Below the pieces are notes generated by a model, which had not been told where the DNA came from, did no database searches, and saw only the letters and a program-made list of their open reading frames with translations. The position numbers were made by a program, and so were the translations under genes. Shown here in pieces: positions 1 to 6,410 of a stretch of 7,834 nucleotides of DNA (position 1 is the stretch's first letter; the number at the start of each line of letters is the position of its first letter). Source of the DNA: Candidatus Peribacteraceae bacterium (GTDB taxonomy: Bacteria; Patescibacteriota; Gracilibacteria; Peribacterales; Peribacteraceae); contig JAGORY010000048.1 of NCBI GenBank assembly GCA_018062585.1, positions 1 through 7,834 on the forward strand, written 5' to 3'.

Positions 1-941
1 GCGATGAGTCCGAGGATGCCCATGATTGCAGCACGTACGACGGGTGCTCCGGCTCCGACGAAGATGGTAAAAGCCGTGACCATCATGACGAGCGGCCAGA
101 ACCTGCGCTTCACTGGGAGCCAGAACAGAGCGCTCCCGAGCAGCGTCATAATAATCGTGATGTTGTAGCCCGAGACGGCGATGATGTGGGTGATGCCGGA
201 GGTCCTGAAATCTTCGGAGAGGTGGTCAGGGAGTCCGCGACGTGAACCGGTGATGAGTCCGGCGAGCAGTGAAGCGTGCGGCTCAGGAAGAATGAGTCCG
301 ATACGGTCTTCGATGGATGTTCGTAGCTCGTACAGCAGACCAAACACCCGAAATGTACGAGTGCCTGAGGGTCGCACAGCACCTGTTTCTGCAGGTTTTA
401 AGCTGCCACGAGTTATGAGGGCTCGGATACCGGAGAGTTCTAGGTAATGCGGATAATCAAAGCCTTCGATCACTTGTGGAAGCCGGAGGGTTCCCGTGAC
501 AGTCACTTCATCGCCGTAGCGGTGGGGCGGATAGCCGCCGTATTCGGTGACGAGCACACGTCCTTTTGCGGGTGATCCATCGATCGAGTTAACCGAGATG
601 ACGAGGCGGGTTTCCGTCGGTCGTACATCTGGGTCTTCGACAATCCATCCATGGAGCTCGTGCTTCTCGCCATCGGCAAAGGATTCGATATCCGTGCTTG
701 TCGTCACATGCTGCGTTCGTTCAGCAGACACGAAGGCGACGAGGGTACCCAGTGTTACGGCAAGGATGACCCACGCGGTTGTTCGTTTTTGCAACAGTGC
801 GGTGAAGAACGAAACTGCCAAAATTCCTGTCAGGAAGGCGTAGAGTGGCAAAGGATAATCAGTCATTTGCCAGAAGCGCAGCGCAAAGAGCACGAGGAGG
901 AACGATAGCAGGAAGCCGAGTGTCGGTTTCATGGTTTTCAT
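1..941 (-). CDS. comEC: ComEC/Rec2-type DNA internalisation channel, N-terminal part (runs off the left edge)
   Basis: Inner-membrane channel that carries single-stranded DNA into the cytoplasm during natural transformation. The visible 313 codons contain three hydrophobic segments (about residues 5-25, 31-50 and 56-73), a soluble OB-like/DUF4131 region (about 85-180) with the family signature FDYPHYLELSGI (161-172), and the start of the Competence domain: LLAGLITGSRRGLP (225-238), the hallmark SGITHIIAVSGYNIT (248-262) and GAPVVRAAIMG (298-308). The remaining membrane helices and any metallo-beta-lactamase-like domain lie outside the window. The start chosen is the ATG at 941-939, which shares ATGA with the rsmA stop; an in-frame ATG at 932 is the alternative. 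No Shine-Dalgarno site precedes it, so translation is probably coupled to rsmA. Family identity is confident; whether the cell is naturally competent is inference. Confidence 0.93.
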   Translation of the reverse strand, partial: MKTMKPTLGFLLSFLLVLFALRFWQMTDYPLPLYAFLTGILAVSFFTALLQKRTTAWVILAVTLGTLVAFVSAERTQHVTTSTDIESFADGEKHELHGWIVEDPDVRPTETRLVISVNSIDGSPAKGRVLVTEYGGYPPHRYGDEVTVTGTLRLPQVIEGFDYPHYLELSGIRALITRGSLKPAETGAVRPSGTRTFRVFGLLYELRTSIEDRIGLILPEPHASLLAGLITGSRRGLPDHLSEDFRTSGITHIIAVSGYNITIIMTLLGSALFWLPVKRRFWPLVMMVTAFTIFVGAGAPVVRAAIMGILGLI

Positions 942-1744
942 CGAAGCTTGCTGAGCTCGGCTTCAAGTGCGATCCACTCATCGATCTTGAGAGTCTGGGG
1001 TCGGCGTGTTGCATCGATCTTCACAGCTGCCATCGCTTCCATGCCGTGTGGCAGTTCGCCAATCGAATTACTCAGCATTTTGCGACGCTTGCTCATACCG
1101 TGCTTGGCGAGGTTCAGGATTTTCTGCGCCGTTTCTTTATCTACCTTCGGTGTATCGAAACACTTGATGTGCAGCACCGCCGAATCCACCTGTGGTGGTG
1201 GCAAAAACGAATCCGGCGAAACGAGACGCAGCAGCGACGGCTCGCCATACATGCGTGTCAGGACGGTCAGAATGCTGTCTGACCCTCTGGAGGCAATATT
1301 CTCAGCCACCTCGCGCTGAATGAGGAACGTGACTGATGTCGGGAGTACCGCCGACTCCAGAAATAAGTGATGCAGGAGAGGGGACGTGATGTGGTACGGA
1401 ATGTTGGCGACGACCTTGAAAGGACCGTCGGAGGGGGTAGGTGTCTGGAGCGCGTTTCCGACGATGATCTCAAGGTTCGGCGCATGCCCGACGTATTCCC
1501 GGATGAGTGGTGGGAACCTCGGATCGATCTCGACCGAGGTCACTTTGGCTGCGCGTTTCACGAGTTCGGCTGTGAGCACCCCGATGCCGGGGCCAATCTC
1601 GAAGACCCGGTCCGTGGGCAGTAGGTCCGCGGCGCAAACGATTTCGGCCAGCACGTCGCTGTCGACGAGAAAGTGCTGACCTGCGTCAGTGTTCAGACGG
1701 ATGCCGTGTTTTCGTAATAAATCCTTCATTTTTTCGTCTACCAT
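938..1744 (-). CDS. rsmA: 16S rRNA dimethyladenosine transferase RsmA/KsgA
   Basis: SAM-dependent enzyme that dimethylates the two adjacent adenosines in helix 45 near the 3' end of 16S rRNA, a late step of 30S assembly. The 268-residue protein has GQHFLVD (22-28, usually GQNFL), SAM motif I EIGPGIGVLT (49-58), the acidic VEID (71-74), GNAL (96-99, where GDAL is usual), catalytic NIPYHI (114-119), and FLPPPQVDSAV (180-190) followed by the small helical C-terminal domain with RRKML (220-224). Length fits the family. Start choice: the ATG at 1744 places GQHFL as in Gram-positive homologues. An upstream ATG at 1774 would add ten unmatched residues but has a GAGGA six bases before it, so it stays possible. 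The gene overlaps comEC by 4 bp and is divergent from the SLH-protein gene. Function is certain; only the start is open. Confidence 0.97.
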   Translation of the reverse strand: MVDEKMKDLLRKHGIRLNTDAGQHFLVDSDVLAEIVCAADLLPTDRVFEIGPGIGVLTAELVKRAAKVTSVEIDPRFPPLIREYVGHAPNLEIIVGNALQTPTPSDGPFKVVANIPYHITSPLLHHLFLESAVLPTSVTFLIQREVAENIASRGSDSILTVLTRMYGEPSLLRLVSPDSFLPPPQVDSAVLHIKCFDTPKVDKETAQKILNLAKHGMSKRRKMLSNSIGELPHGMEAMAAVKIDATRRPQTLKIDEWIALEAELSKLR

Positions 1745-1789
1745 ATGTGCGAGTATGCACGACTTTCCCATCATTTACATTCCTCATCT
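1745..1789. promoter_or_regulatory. Divergent promoter region between rsmA and the SLH-protein gene
   Basis: This 45-bp gap must hold the start signals of both genes, unless the promoters lie inside the opposite coding regions. On the minus strand CATACT (1757-1752) lies seven bases before the rsmA ATG at 1744, as a -10 would for a leaderless message. On the plus strand TACATT (1776-1781) lies eight bases before the ATG at 1790. Neither has a convincing -35 and the plus-strand start has no Shine-Dalgarno. These are candidates by eye only. Confidence 0.3.
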
Positions 1790-3436
1790 ATGAAAACCCG
1801 ATTTTCCCTCACCGCAGTCTCGCTCCTGACCATGGTGCCGATGCTCGCTTCTGCGCTTACCATAGCGCCTGGCGACTTCTATAACGACGTTCGAGCCAGT
1901 AGCAGCGAACTTGCGGCCATCAATCTGCTGACGCGCGAAAATATCGTGCGCGGCTACGGATCTAGGCAATTTGGCCCCACGCGTACCATCAACCGCGCCG
2001 AGTTTCTCAAAATCGCGATGCTTGCCGCACAGCGTGATTATTACGAATCAGGTCGTACGTGCTTTCCGGATGTCTCCTTCATTGACTGGTACAGCCGATA
2101 CGTCTGTGCCGCCCGCGATCAAGGTGTCGTGCAAGGCTACACGGACGGCAAATTTCACCCCGAATACACCGTGACGTATGGCGAGGCCCTCAAAATACTC
2201 GTCGTGCTCTTTGGTTACGAAAGTCACTCCATGTCCGGCCACTGGGCCGAGGAGTATTACGAGTCTGCTGCCGATCGCGGCGTGGATCTTCCGATCACCA
2301 TCGATCTCGACCGTCCACTCACCCGCGGGCAGGCTGCGCGGCTTGCAGGCGCATTCTTTGCTGAGGACAGCGGACAACTCGAGCAGCTCCGTCGTGCTGA
2401 AGCCGGCGACTATTCCACCTCATCTTCAAGTTCTTCCTCATCGTCGTCGGTCAGTTCCTCCGCTTCATCGAGCTCCTCGTCGTCGAGCGTCTCGAATCGT
2501 CCACGTGATCCGATGGCTGACACTGCGGTTCGTTCCCAGATCATTCTTCTTGGTGAAACGAGTCCGATGCTGGGCTCTGCCAAGTTCTATCTGGAAGAAG
2601 AGCCGTTCGATATGACTGCGATCTCGATCAATCTCACCGCAAACGTTTCGACCGTTCAGTCGCTCCTCGTCTACGATGATGACCGACGACTTCTCGGACG
2701 CGCAACGCTCAATACGTCGAGTTCATCCACGAACCGCAATTACCGCCTCGAAATTCCGAGGGGTACGTTCACCCTTGATCGCAGGCAGGAGCGCAGCATC
2801 TATGTGCGTGCACAACTCAGTTCTCGGGATGCCGGTGGCAGCGGCAATGAGACTGTGCAGATCAGTAACGTCGTCGTGGAAGGCAATGGCGGCTGGAGCG
2901 GTCGTGAGTACTTGAAGCAGTCGGCGTCGAGCGATCCGTTTCCTGCTTTCGTCACCGCGAGGTCCGTGATCACGTCGGTTGCGAATGCCGGACAGACGAA
3001 TGCTTCGCTTGTCGGAGGTATGAACCAGCTCATTGGTTCCTTCACTTTCGTGGGTCGTAAGACGGACAGTTCTGCCAAGATCAACGTTACTGACCTCGTC
3101 TTCCAGATCGAGCAGACCGGTAACGTCACACTCTCTAACGTGAAGATCGGTACGCCTGGCATTCCAGACCGTACGAACTGTCTCGTCAGCGGTTCACTTG
3201 CTACGTGCGGCAATATCCCAGAAAGCTTGGGCTCACTCACCGACGGCCCGCGCACGATCGTGGTCTATGGTGACGTCACCCCAGGCGACCCAGCGCATGC
3301 ATCACTTCGGCTCACACTCAACGAGCCCGGTTCCTCCATTTCGGACGGTGCCGTGACCTGGACCGACGGTACCACCGTATTCACGTGGGTTCCGGTCGAT
3401 GCTCCGATTGCGATGGGAACGCACTACGCGTACTAG
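1790..3436 (+). CDS. Exported SLH-domain protein with poly-serine linker and two beta-rich domains
   Basis: Likely cell-surface protein anchored through SLH domains to secondary cell-wall polymers. The 548-residue protein begins with a signal peptide (basic KTR, hydrophobic core 6-20, likely cleavage near ASA at 20-22). Two clear SLH repeats follow (about 30-80, with GYGSRQFGPTRTINRAEF; and 92-142, with GYTDGKFHPEYTVTYGEAL), then a degenerate third (151-190, with LTRGQAARL). A serine tract (209-235, broken only by single V and A residues) links to two beta-rich domains, about 245-395 and 396-548. Both contain an LGS/IGS-F-F strand followed by a long beta stretch, so they look like a tandem duplication. 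C91/C106 and C464/C473 could form disulfides. The ATG at 1790 is chosen because it starts the signal peptide; an in-frame ATG at 1745 would bury it. Ligand and specific role are unknown; enzymatic motifs were not seen. Confidence 0.92.
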   Translation: MKTRFSLTAVSLLTMVPMLASALTIAPGDFYNDVRASSSELAAINLLTRENIVRGYGSRQFGPTRTINRAEFLKIAMLAAQRDYYESGRTCFPDVSFIDWYSRYVCAARDQGVVQGYTDGKFHPEYTVTYGEALKILVVLFGYESHSMSGHWAEEYYESAADRGVDLPITIDLDRPLTRGQAARLAGAFFAEDSGQLEQLRRAEAGDYSTSSSSSSSSSSVSSSASSSSSSSSVSNRPRDPMADTAVRSQIILLGETSPMLGSAKFYLEEEPFDMTAISINLTANVSTVQSLLVYDDDRRLLGRATLNTSSSSTNRNYRLEIPRGTFTLDRRQERSIYVRAQLSSRDAGGSGNETVQISNVVVEGNGGWSGREYLKQSASSDPFPAFVTARSVITSVANAGQTNASLVGGMNQLIGSFTFVGRKTDSSAKINVTDLVFQIEQTGNVTLSNVKIGTPGIPDRTNCLVSGSLATCGNIPESLGSLTDGPRTIVVYGDVTPGDPAHASLRLTLNEPGSSISDGAVTWTDGTTVFTWVPVDAPIAMGTHYAY

Positions 3437-3443
3437 GCTGTAA

Positions 3444-3535
3444 GTAGCGGGTAGAAGGTAGCGGGTAGCGGCTGTAGGTAGTGGGTAGTGGTCAGGGTTC
3501 TTACTACTTACTACCTTCTACCCGCTATCCGCTAC
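3444..3535. repeat. Inverted arrays of tandem GTAG-type heptamers between convergent genes
   Basis: The left array has in-phase 7-bp units GTAGCGG, GTAGAAG, GTAGCGG, GTAGCGG (3444-3471), a short interruption (3472-3477), then GTAGTGG twice (3478-3491). After a 9-bp spacer the complementary strand carries GTAGCGG, ATAGCGG, GTAGAAG, GTAGTAA, GTAGTAA (3535 down to 3501). The arms share a perfect 17-bp inverted match, TAGCGGGTAGAAGGTAG, at 3445-3461 and 3511-3527. A transcript from either side could fold into a long hairpin, so it may end or stabilise both converging mRNAs, although no T-tract follows. The helicase stop codon TAG lies inside the last unit. The layout recalls heptameric STRR repeats of cyanobacteria, but the sequence differs. 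Confidence 0.85.
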
Positions 3536-5784
3536 ACACTGGTCACGATCTTAATCGGTGCAATTCCTAAAGCTAGGCGCTTTGTCGAACCGCTATCGAA
3601 TCTCACCTCCACGATGTCGCCGCTGCGGTGCAGTACGGTGCCGGGACCCAGTGTTCGGTGTTCGATCTTTGTTCCTTCGTCGATCTCTTCCTCGACGTGA
3701 TCGAGCCAGTCCTGATTGACGTCGTCGGATACGGATTCCTGTGAAAATTCATTGCGTGGTGCTGCCGGTTTCCACCACTTTTTCTCAGGCGCACTACTCG
3801 TGAGCCAGCCGTATTTGCTCGTGATCTCTTCACTCTTCACCTCTAGAAGCGCCTGTGGCAGATCATCAAGAAAACGGCTCCGAGGATTGCTTTGCGACTT
3901 ACCCCACAGCGTTCGGCTCATTGTATGGAGCAGTGAGAGGTGTTGCTTGGCACGTGTCATGCCGACGTAGAGGAGTCGGCGCTCTTCTTCCATTTGCTGA
4001 CGGTCGAGGATCGATGAGCTGTGGGGGAGTAATCCTTCCTCGCAGCCGGCGACAGTCACACACGAGAACTCAAGGCCTTTGCAGAGGTGCAGGGTCATGA
4101 GCGTTACTGCGTCGTGGTTGCCTTCGGAGAGTTTATCAACCTCGCTGATGAGCGCCACTTCCTCAAGGAAACTGGTGATGGATTCCTCGGGAGGAAGATT
4201 GTCGTATTTCTTGGTGACCGAGAGAAGTTCTAAAACGTTTTCCCATCTCGTTTCGCCTTCCTCAGTGTCGTCGCGGACCCATTTCTCCATACCGGTTCTC
4301 TTGAGGACCGATCCTGCGACTTCGCTTACTGGAGCGGTTTTGGACAGCTGCTGCAGGTTCTCGATGAGCACCGTGAAGTCTGCGATGCGATGTTTCACGC
4401 CTTCGCTGATACCGTCGACCATTTCAATATGTTTCAGAGATTGCCAAAGACTAAGGCCTCGTTCGTTGCTGAAGTTTTGCAGTCTTGCCATAGTCGTATC
4501 GCCGATTTTCCGAGACGGCACGTTGATGATCCGTAGTAGCGAGATCGTGTCCTGCGGGTTGAGCGTCGAATACAGGTACGCGAGCACGTCTTTCACTTCC
4601 TTGCGGGCGTAGAATTTGAGTCCACCCAAAATGCGGTAGGGGACTGCGGCGCGTAGGCAGGCTTCTTCAAAGAGGCGCGACTGTGCGTTCGTGCGATACA
4701 GGATGACCTGTTCCGACAGCGGTATTCCCTGCGCTTTGAAAGCCAGAATATTTTTGATCGCGACTTCCGATTCGCGCCTCTCGTCCGTTACTTCTTGCAG
4801 CGTCACCTTTGCGCCATCTTTTTTTTCGGTCCACATTTTCTTTGGCGGCCTATTTGGGTTTGCGGAGATGATCGCATCCGCGGCATCGAGGATTTGCTGT
4901 GTGGAGCGGTAGTTTCGCTCCAGCTTGATACTTACGGCGTCTGGGTACTCTCGTTGGAAGTCCAAAATATTTCTGATATCAGCGCCGCGGAACGAATAGA
5001 TGGACTGATCCGGATCACCAATGACACACAGATTCCGGTGTGCGGCACTGAGCATGCTGATGAACTGATACTGCGGATGGTTTGTGTCTTGGTACTCATC
5101 AACATGGATGAAACGCCAAGTGTCCTGATATCTTTTGAGCACGTCCGGACGTTCCTCGAAGAGTCGCACCGTCTCCATGAGGAGGTCGTCGAAATCGAGC
5201 GCGTTCGATTGGAGCAGTTCTTTTTGATACTTCGTGTAAATCTCGGCGAGCCTCGCTTCGGCAGGGGATGTGCCGCGACTTCTGGCTTTGTCTGCACGGA
5301 TGCCTTCGGACTTGAAGCCGCCGATGTGGGCAAGCGCTGTGCGCGGTTTCAGTTCCTCGGGGGCGATGCCCATGTCTTTGAGGATCTGCGCCACGACTTT
5401 CTGCTGATCGTCAGAATCATAGATCACGAAGCTTCTGTTGCGGCCGATCTGCTCGATGTCGCGCCGAAGAATGCGCGCACAAATGGAGTGGAAAGTTCCG
5501 GACATCGGAAGATGCGTCGCCTCTGTGCCGGCGCCGTCGGCAATCTTGAGAATACGCCCGATGCGTTCCTTCAGTTCTTTCGCCGCCTTGTTCGTGAACG
5601 TGACAGCGAGGATCTGATACGCGGGGATTCCCTGGGCAATGAGGTGGGCGATGCGATGCGTGACGGTTCGCGTCTTTCCGGACCCTGCGCCCGCGAGGAT
5701 CAGGACTGGGCCTTTTAACGTATCGACGGCCAGCTTTTGCTGATCATTGAGGCCGGCGAAGATCGGATCGTTCTCGGGGGTCAT
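3532..5784 (-). CDS. pcrA: PcrA/UvrD-type superfamily 1A 3'-5' DNA helicase
   Basis: ATP-driven 3'-5' DNA helicase/translocase acting in excision repair and in clearing proteins from DNA. In the 750-residue protein the SF1A motifs are in order: Q-motif LNDQQ (12-16), Walker A AGAGSGKT (31-38), Ia TFTNKAA (62-68), II VDEYQDTN (228-235), III GDPDQSIYSFRGAD (256-269), IV LERNYRST (288-295), V TLHLCKGLEF (564-573) with EEGLLPH (582-588), and VI RLLYVGMTRAKQ (603-614). A Tudor-like C-terminal segment (about 704-750) matches the PcrA/UvrD tail that binds RNA polymerase. Motif V usually reads HSAKGLEF, so LC here is unusual. Start: the ATG at 5784 gives 11 residues before LNDQQ, close to known PcrA proteins. 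A GTG at 5805 with AAGGA nine bases upstream is the alternative. It lies 53 bp after the 135-residue gene and may be co-transcribed with it. PcrA and UvrD cannot be separated by motif alone. Confidence 0.95.
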   Translation of the reverse strand: MTPENDPIFAGLNDQQKLAVDTLKGPVLILAGAGSGKTRTVTHRIAHLIAQGIPAYQILAVTFTNKAAKELKERIGRILKIADGAGTEATHLPMSGTFHSICARILRRDIEQIGRNRSFVIYDSDDQQKVVAQILKDMGIAPEELKPRTALAHIGGFKSEGIRADKARSRGTSPAEARLAEIYTKYQKELLQSNALDFDDLLMETVRLFEERPDVLKRYQDTWRFIHVDEYQDTNHPQYQFISMLSAAHRNLCVIGDPDQSIYSFRGADIRNILDFQREYPDAVSIKLERNYRSTQQILDAADAIISANPNRPPKKMWTEKKDGAKVTLQEVTDERRESEVAIKNILAFKAQGIPLSEQVILYRTNAQSRLFEEACLRAAVPYRILGGLKFYARKEVKDVLAYLYSTLNPQDTISLLRIINVPSRKIGDTTMARLQNFSNERGLSLWQSLKHIEMVDGISEGVKHRIADFTVLIENLQQLSKTAPVSEVAGSVLKRTGMEKWVRDDTEEGETRWENVLELLSVTKKYDNLPPEESITSFLEEVALISEVDKLSEGNHDAVTLMTLHLCKGLEFSCVTVAGCEEGLLPHSSSILDRQQMEEERRLLYVGMTRAKQHLSLLHTMSRTLWGKSQSNPRSRFLDDLPQALLEVKSEEITSKYGWLTSSAPEKKWWKPAAPRNEFSQESVSDDVNQDWLDHVEEEIDEGTKIEHRTLGPGTVLHRSGDIVEVRFDSGSTKRLALGIAPIKIVTSV

Positions 5785-5837
5785 GAGCGGAAGGGAGAGT
5801 AGCACAGGGCGAGTTCCTTACTATGATTACTTCGAAT

Positions 5838-6245
5838 TTATTTGCCTTCTTGCAGCCGCATTTCTGCAGCGAGTTTTGCAGCGATGGCTTCTTTCATTGC
5901 TACCATTGCTTCGCCAATAGCTTGTTTGTCGTCGATGAAAGGTGCCAGTGATACATACTGAGGCAACCTCTCGTTCGCTTCGGCCTTTTTTCTTTCCAAA
6001 AATAATAAATCAGCTTCGACGAGACCTTGCATCTTCTCACGAGTTTTGTCGTAGAATTCTTTCACTCTATCCGCTATTTCCTCCGGATCATCGGGATTAA
6101 CACAGCGTATGTTTTGAAAAAGACTCCCGATCCTAATCGTCACCCAATTTTTATGAAACGGAGCAACATGGAGTACAGCCACATTGTCATATTCCAGGAT
6201 CATTGTGGGATCCACATTTCTAATTTTCTTTAGAGGTGTCGTCAT
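5838..6245 (-). CDS. Uncharacterised 135-residue protein downstream of a candidate attenuator
   Basis: I do not recognise a family. The first half looks like a small beta-rich region (about 15-48: MILEYDNVAVLHVAPF, then WVTIRIGSLF). The second half is strongly helical and charged (about 52-92 and 104-133), with a KK/E-rich middle and an alanine-rich C-terminus ending LQEGK. There is no signal peptide, membrane segment or obvious catalytic motif, so it is probably cytosolic. The gene is visibly more AT-rich than its neighbours, which could mean horizontal acquisition or weak constraint. The ATG at 6245 is used because the frame is closed by a stop at 6291-6293 with no other good start; M15 (ATG at 6203) is an alternative. 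No Shine-Dalgarno site is present. The start is only 13 nt after a T-tract terminator, so expression should depend on read-through, and the helicase gene follows after 53 bp. Confidence 0.7.
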   Translation of the reverse strand: MTTPLKKIRNVDPTMILEYDNVAVLHVAPFHKNWVTIRIGSLFQNIRCVNPDDPEEIADRVKEFYDKTREKMQGLVEADLLFLERKKAEANERLPQYVSLAPFIDDKQAIGEAMVAMKEAIAAKLAAEMRLQEGK

Positions 6246-6258
6246 AAGAAGGAGTGGG

Positions 6259-6287
6259 AAAAAATAAAAAACCCGCTTAGCGCGGGT
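6259..6287 (-). terminator. Intrinsic terminator, candidate attenuator of the 135-residue gene
   Basis: On the minus strand a perfect 6-bp GC-rich stem, ACCCGC paired with GCGGGT (6287-6282 and 6276-6271, loop of 5), is followed at once by TTTTTATTTTTT (6270-6259). This is a textbook rho-independent terminator. It is about 300 bp past the rmuC stop and only 13 nt before the next start codon. That position fits an attenuator better than an ordinary end-of-gene terminator. Confidence 0.87.
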
Positions 6288-6314
6288 GGGTTAATCGGAT
6301 ACTGCCACGCGCGC
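6280..6314 (-). promoter_or_regulatory. Candidate antiterminator stem, mutually exclusive with the terminator
   Basis: On the minus strand GCGCGCGTGG (6314-6305) can pair with CCACCCGCGC (6289-6280) in 9 of 10 positions, with one internal C-C mismatch and a 15-nt loop. The 3' arm contains the ascending arm of the terminator, so both hairpins cannot form together. The 5' arm begins one base after the stop codon of the upstream short ORF. A ribosome parked on that stop would cover it and favour termination; a ribosome stalled among the valine codons would leave it free. GGATA (6320-6316) and TATCC (6301-6297) could form a competing outer stem. Pairing was worked out by eye without energies. Confidence 0.55.
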
Positions 6315-6365
6315 CTATCCTTGGGGGACGACTACGACGACGACAGTGACGAGGTTCAACAACAT
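6315..6365 (-). CDS. Valine-rich leader peptide of a candidate attenuator
   Basis: A 16-codon ORF reads MLLNLVTVVVVVVPQG and stops at TAG. Seven of the 16 residues are valine, six of them consecutive, and three are leucine. This is the composition of leader peptides of branched-chain amino acid operons, such as E. coli IvbL and IlvL. Its ATG is about 3 nt downstream of the start predicted from the promoter at 6375-6402, so it is probably translated as a near-leaderless message; AGGA ten bases upstream is the only Shine-Dalgarno candidate and overlaps the -10. The valine codons (6348-6327) lie just upstream of the antiterminator arm and the terminator. The proposed role is cis-regulatory: translation speed through the valine codons reports charged tRNA-Val. 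The main doubt is that five of the seven valine codons form a low-complexity GTC/GTA run, and that the downstream gene is not a known amino acid gene. Confidence 0.62.
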   Translation of the reverse strand: MLLNLVTVVVVVVPQG

Positions 6366-6374
6366 TGCAAAAAT

Positions 6375-6402
6375 ATCCTACACCCGTCTTTTACCCAGTC
6401 AA
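6375..6402 (-). promoter_or_regulatory. Candidate promoter of the leader peptide transcript
   Basis: On the minus strand a -35 box TTGACT (6402-6397, 5 of 6 to TTGACA) and a -10 box TAGGAT (6380-6375, 4 of 6 to TATAAT) are separated by 16 bp. The expected start is near the G at 6368, three bases before the leader ATG. The terminated transcript would be about 110 nt. This is the best sigma-70-like match seen in the intergenic regions. Confidence 0.5.
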
Positions 6403-6410
6403 GATTTTAC

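Noticed and set aside
845..1282. Plus-strand open frame spanning the rsmA-comEC junction
   Set aside because: It is antisense to two well-supported genes, with Cys/His/Trp-rich composition typical of a shadow frame.
2414..2495. Serine tract as a phase-variable DNA repeat
   Set aside because: Serine codons are mixed (TCA, TCT, TCC, TCG, AGT, AGC), so there is no uniform DNA unit for slippage.
3444..3535. CRISPR-like array
   Set aside because: The units are 7 bp with no spacers and are inverted, with no cas genes nearby.
4795..5718. Long plus-strand open frame (307 codons) opposite the helicase gene
   Set aside because: It lies wholly antisense to clear helicase motifs, has no recognisable domain and reads as a mirror of biased codon use.
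6027..6233. 68-codon plus-strand frame opposite the 135-residue gene
   Set aside because: No ribosome site or domain. The minus-strand frame has better spacing to the terminator and helicase gene, although neither frame has a known homologue that I can name.
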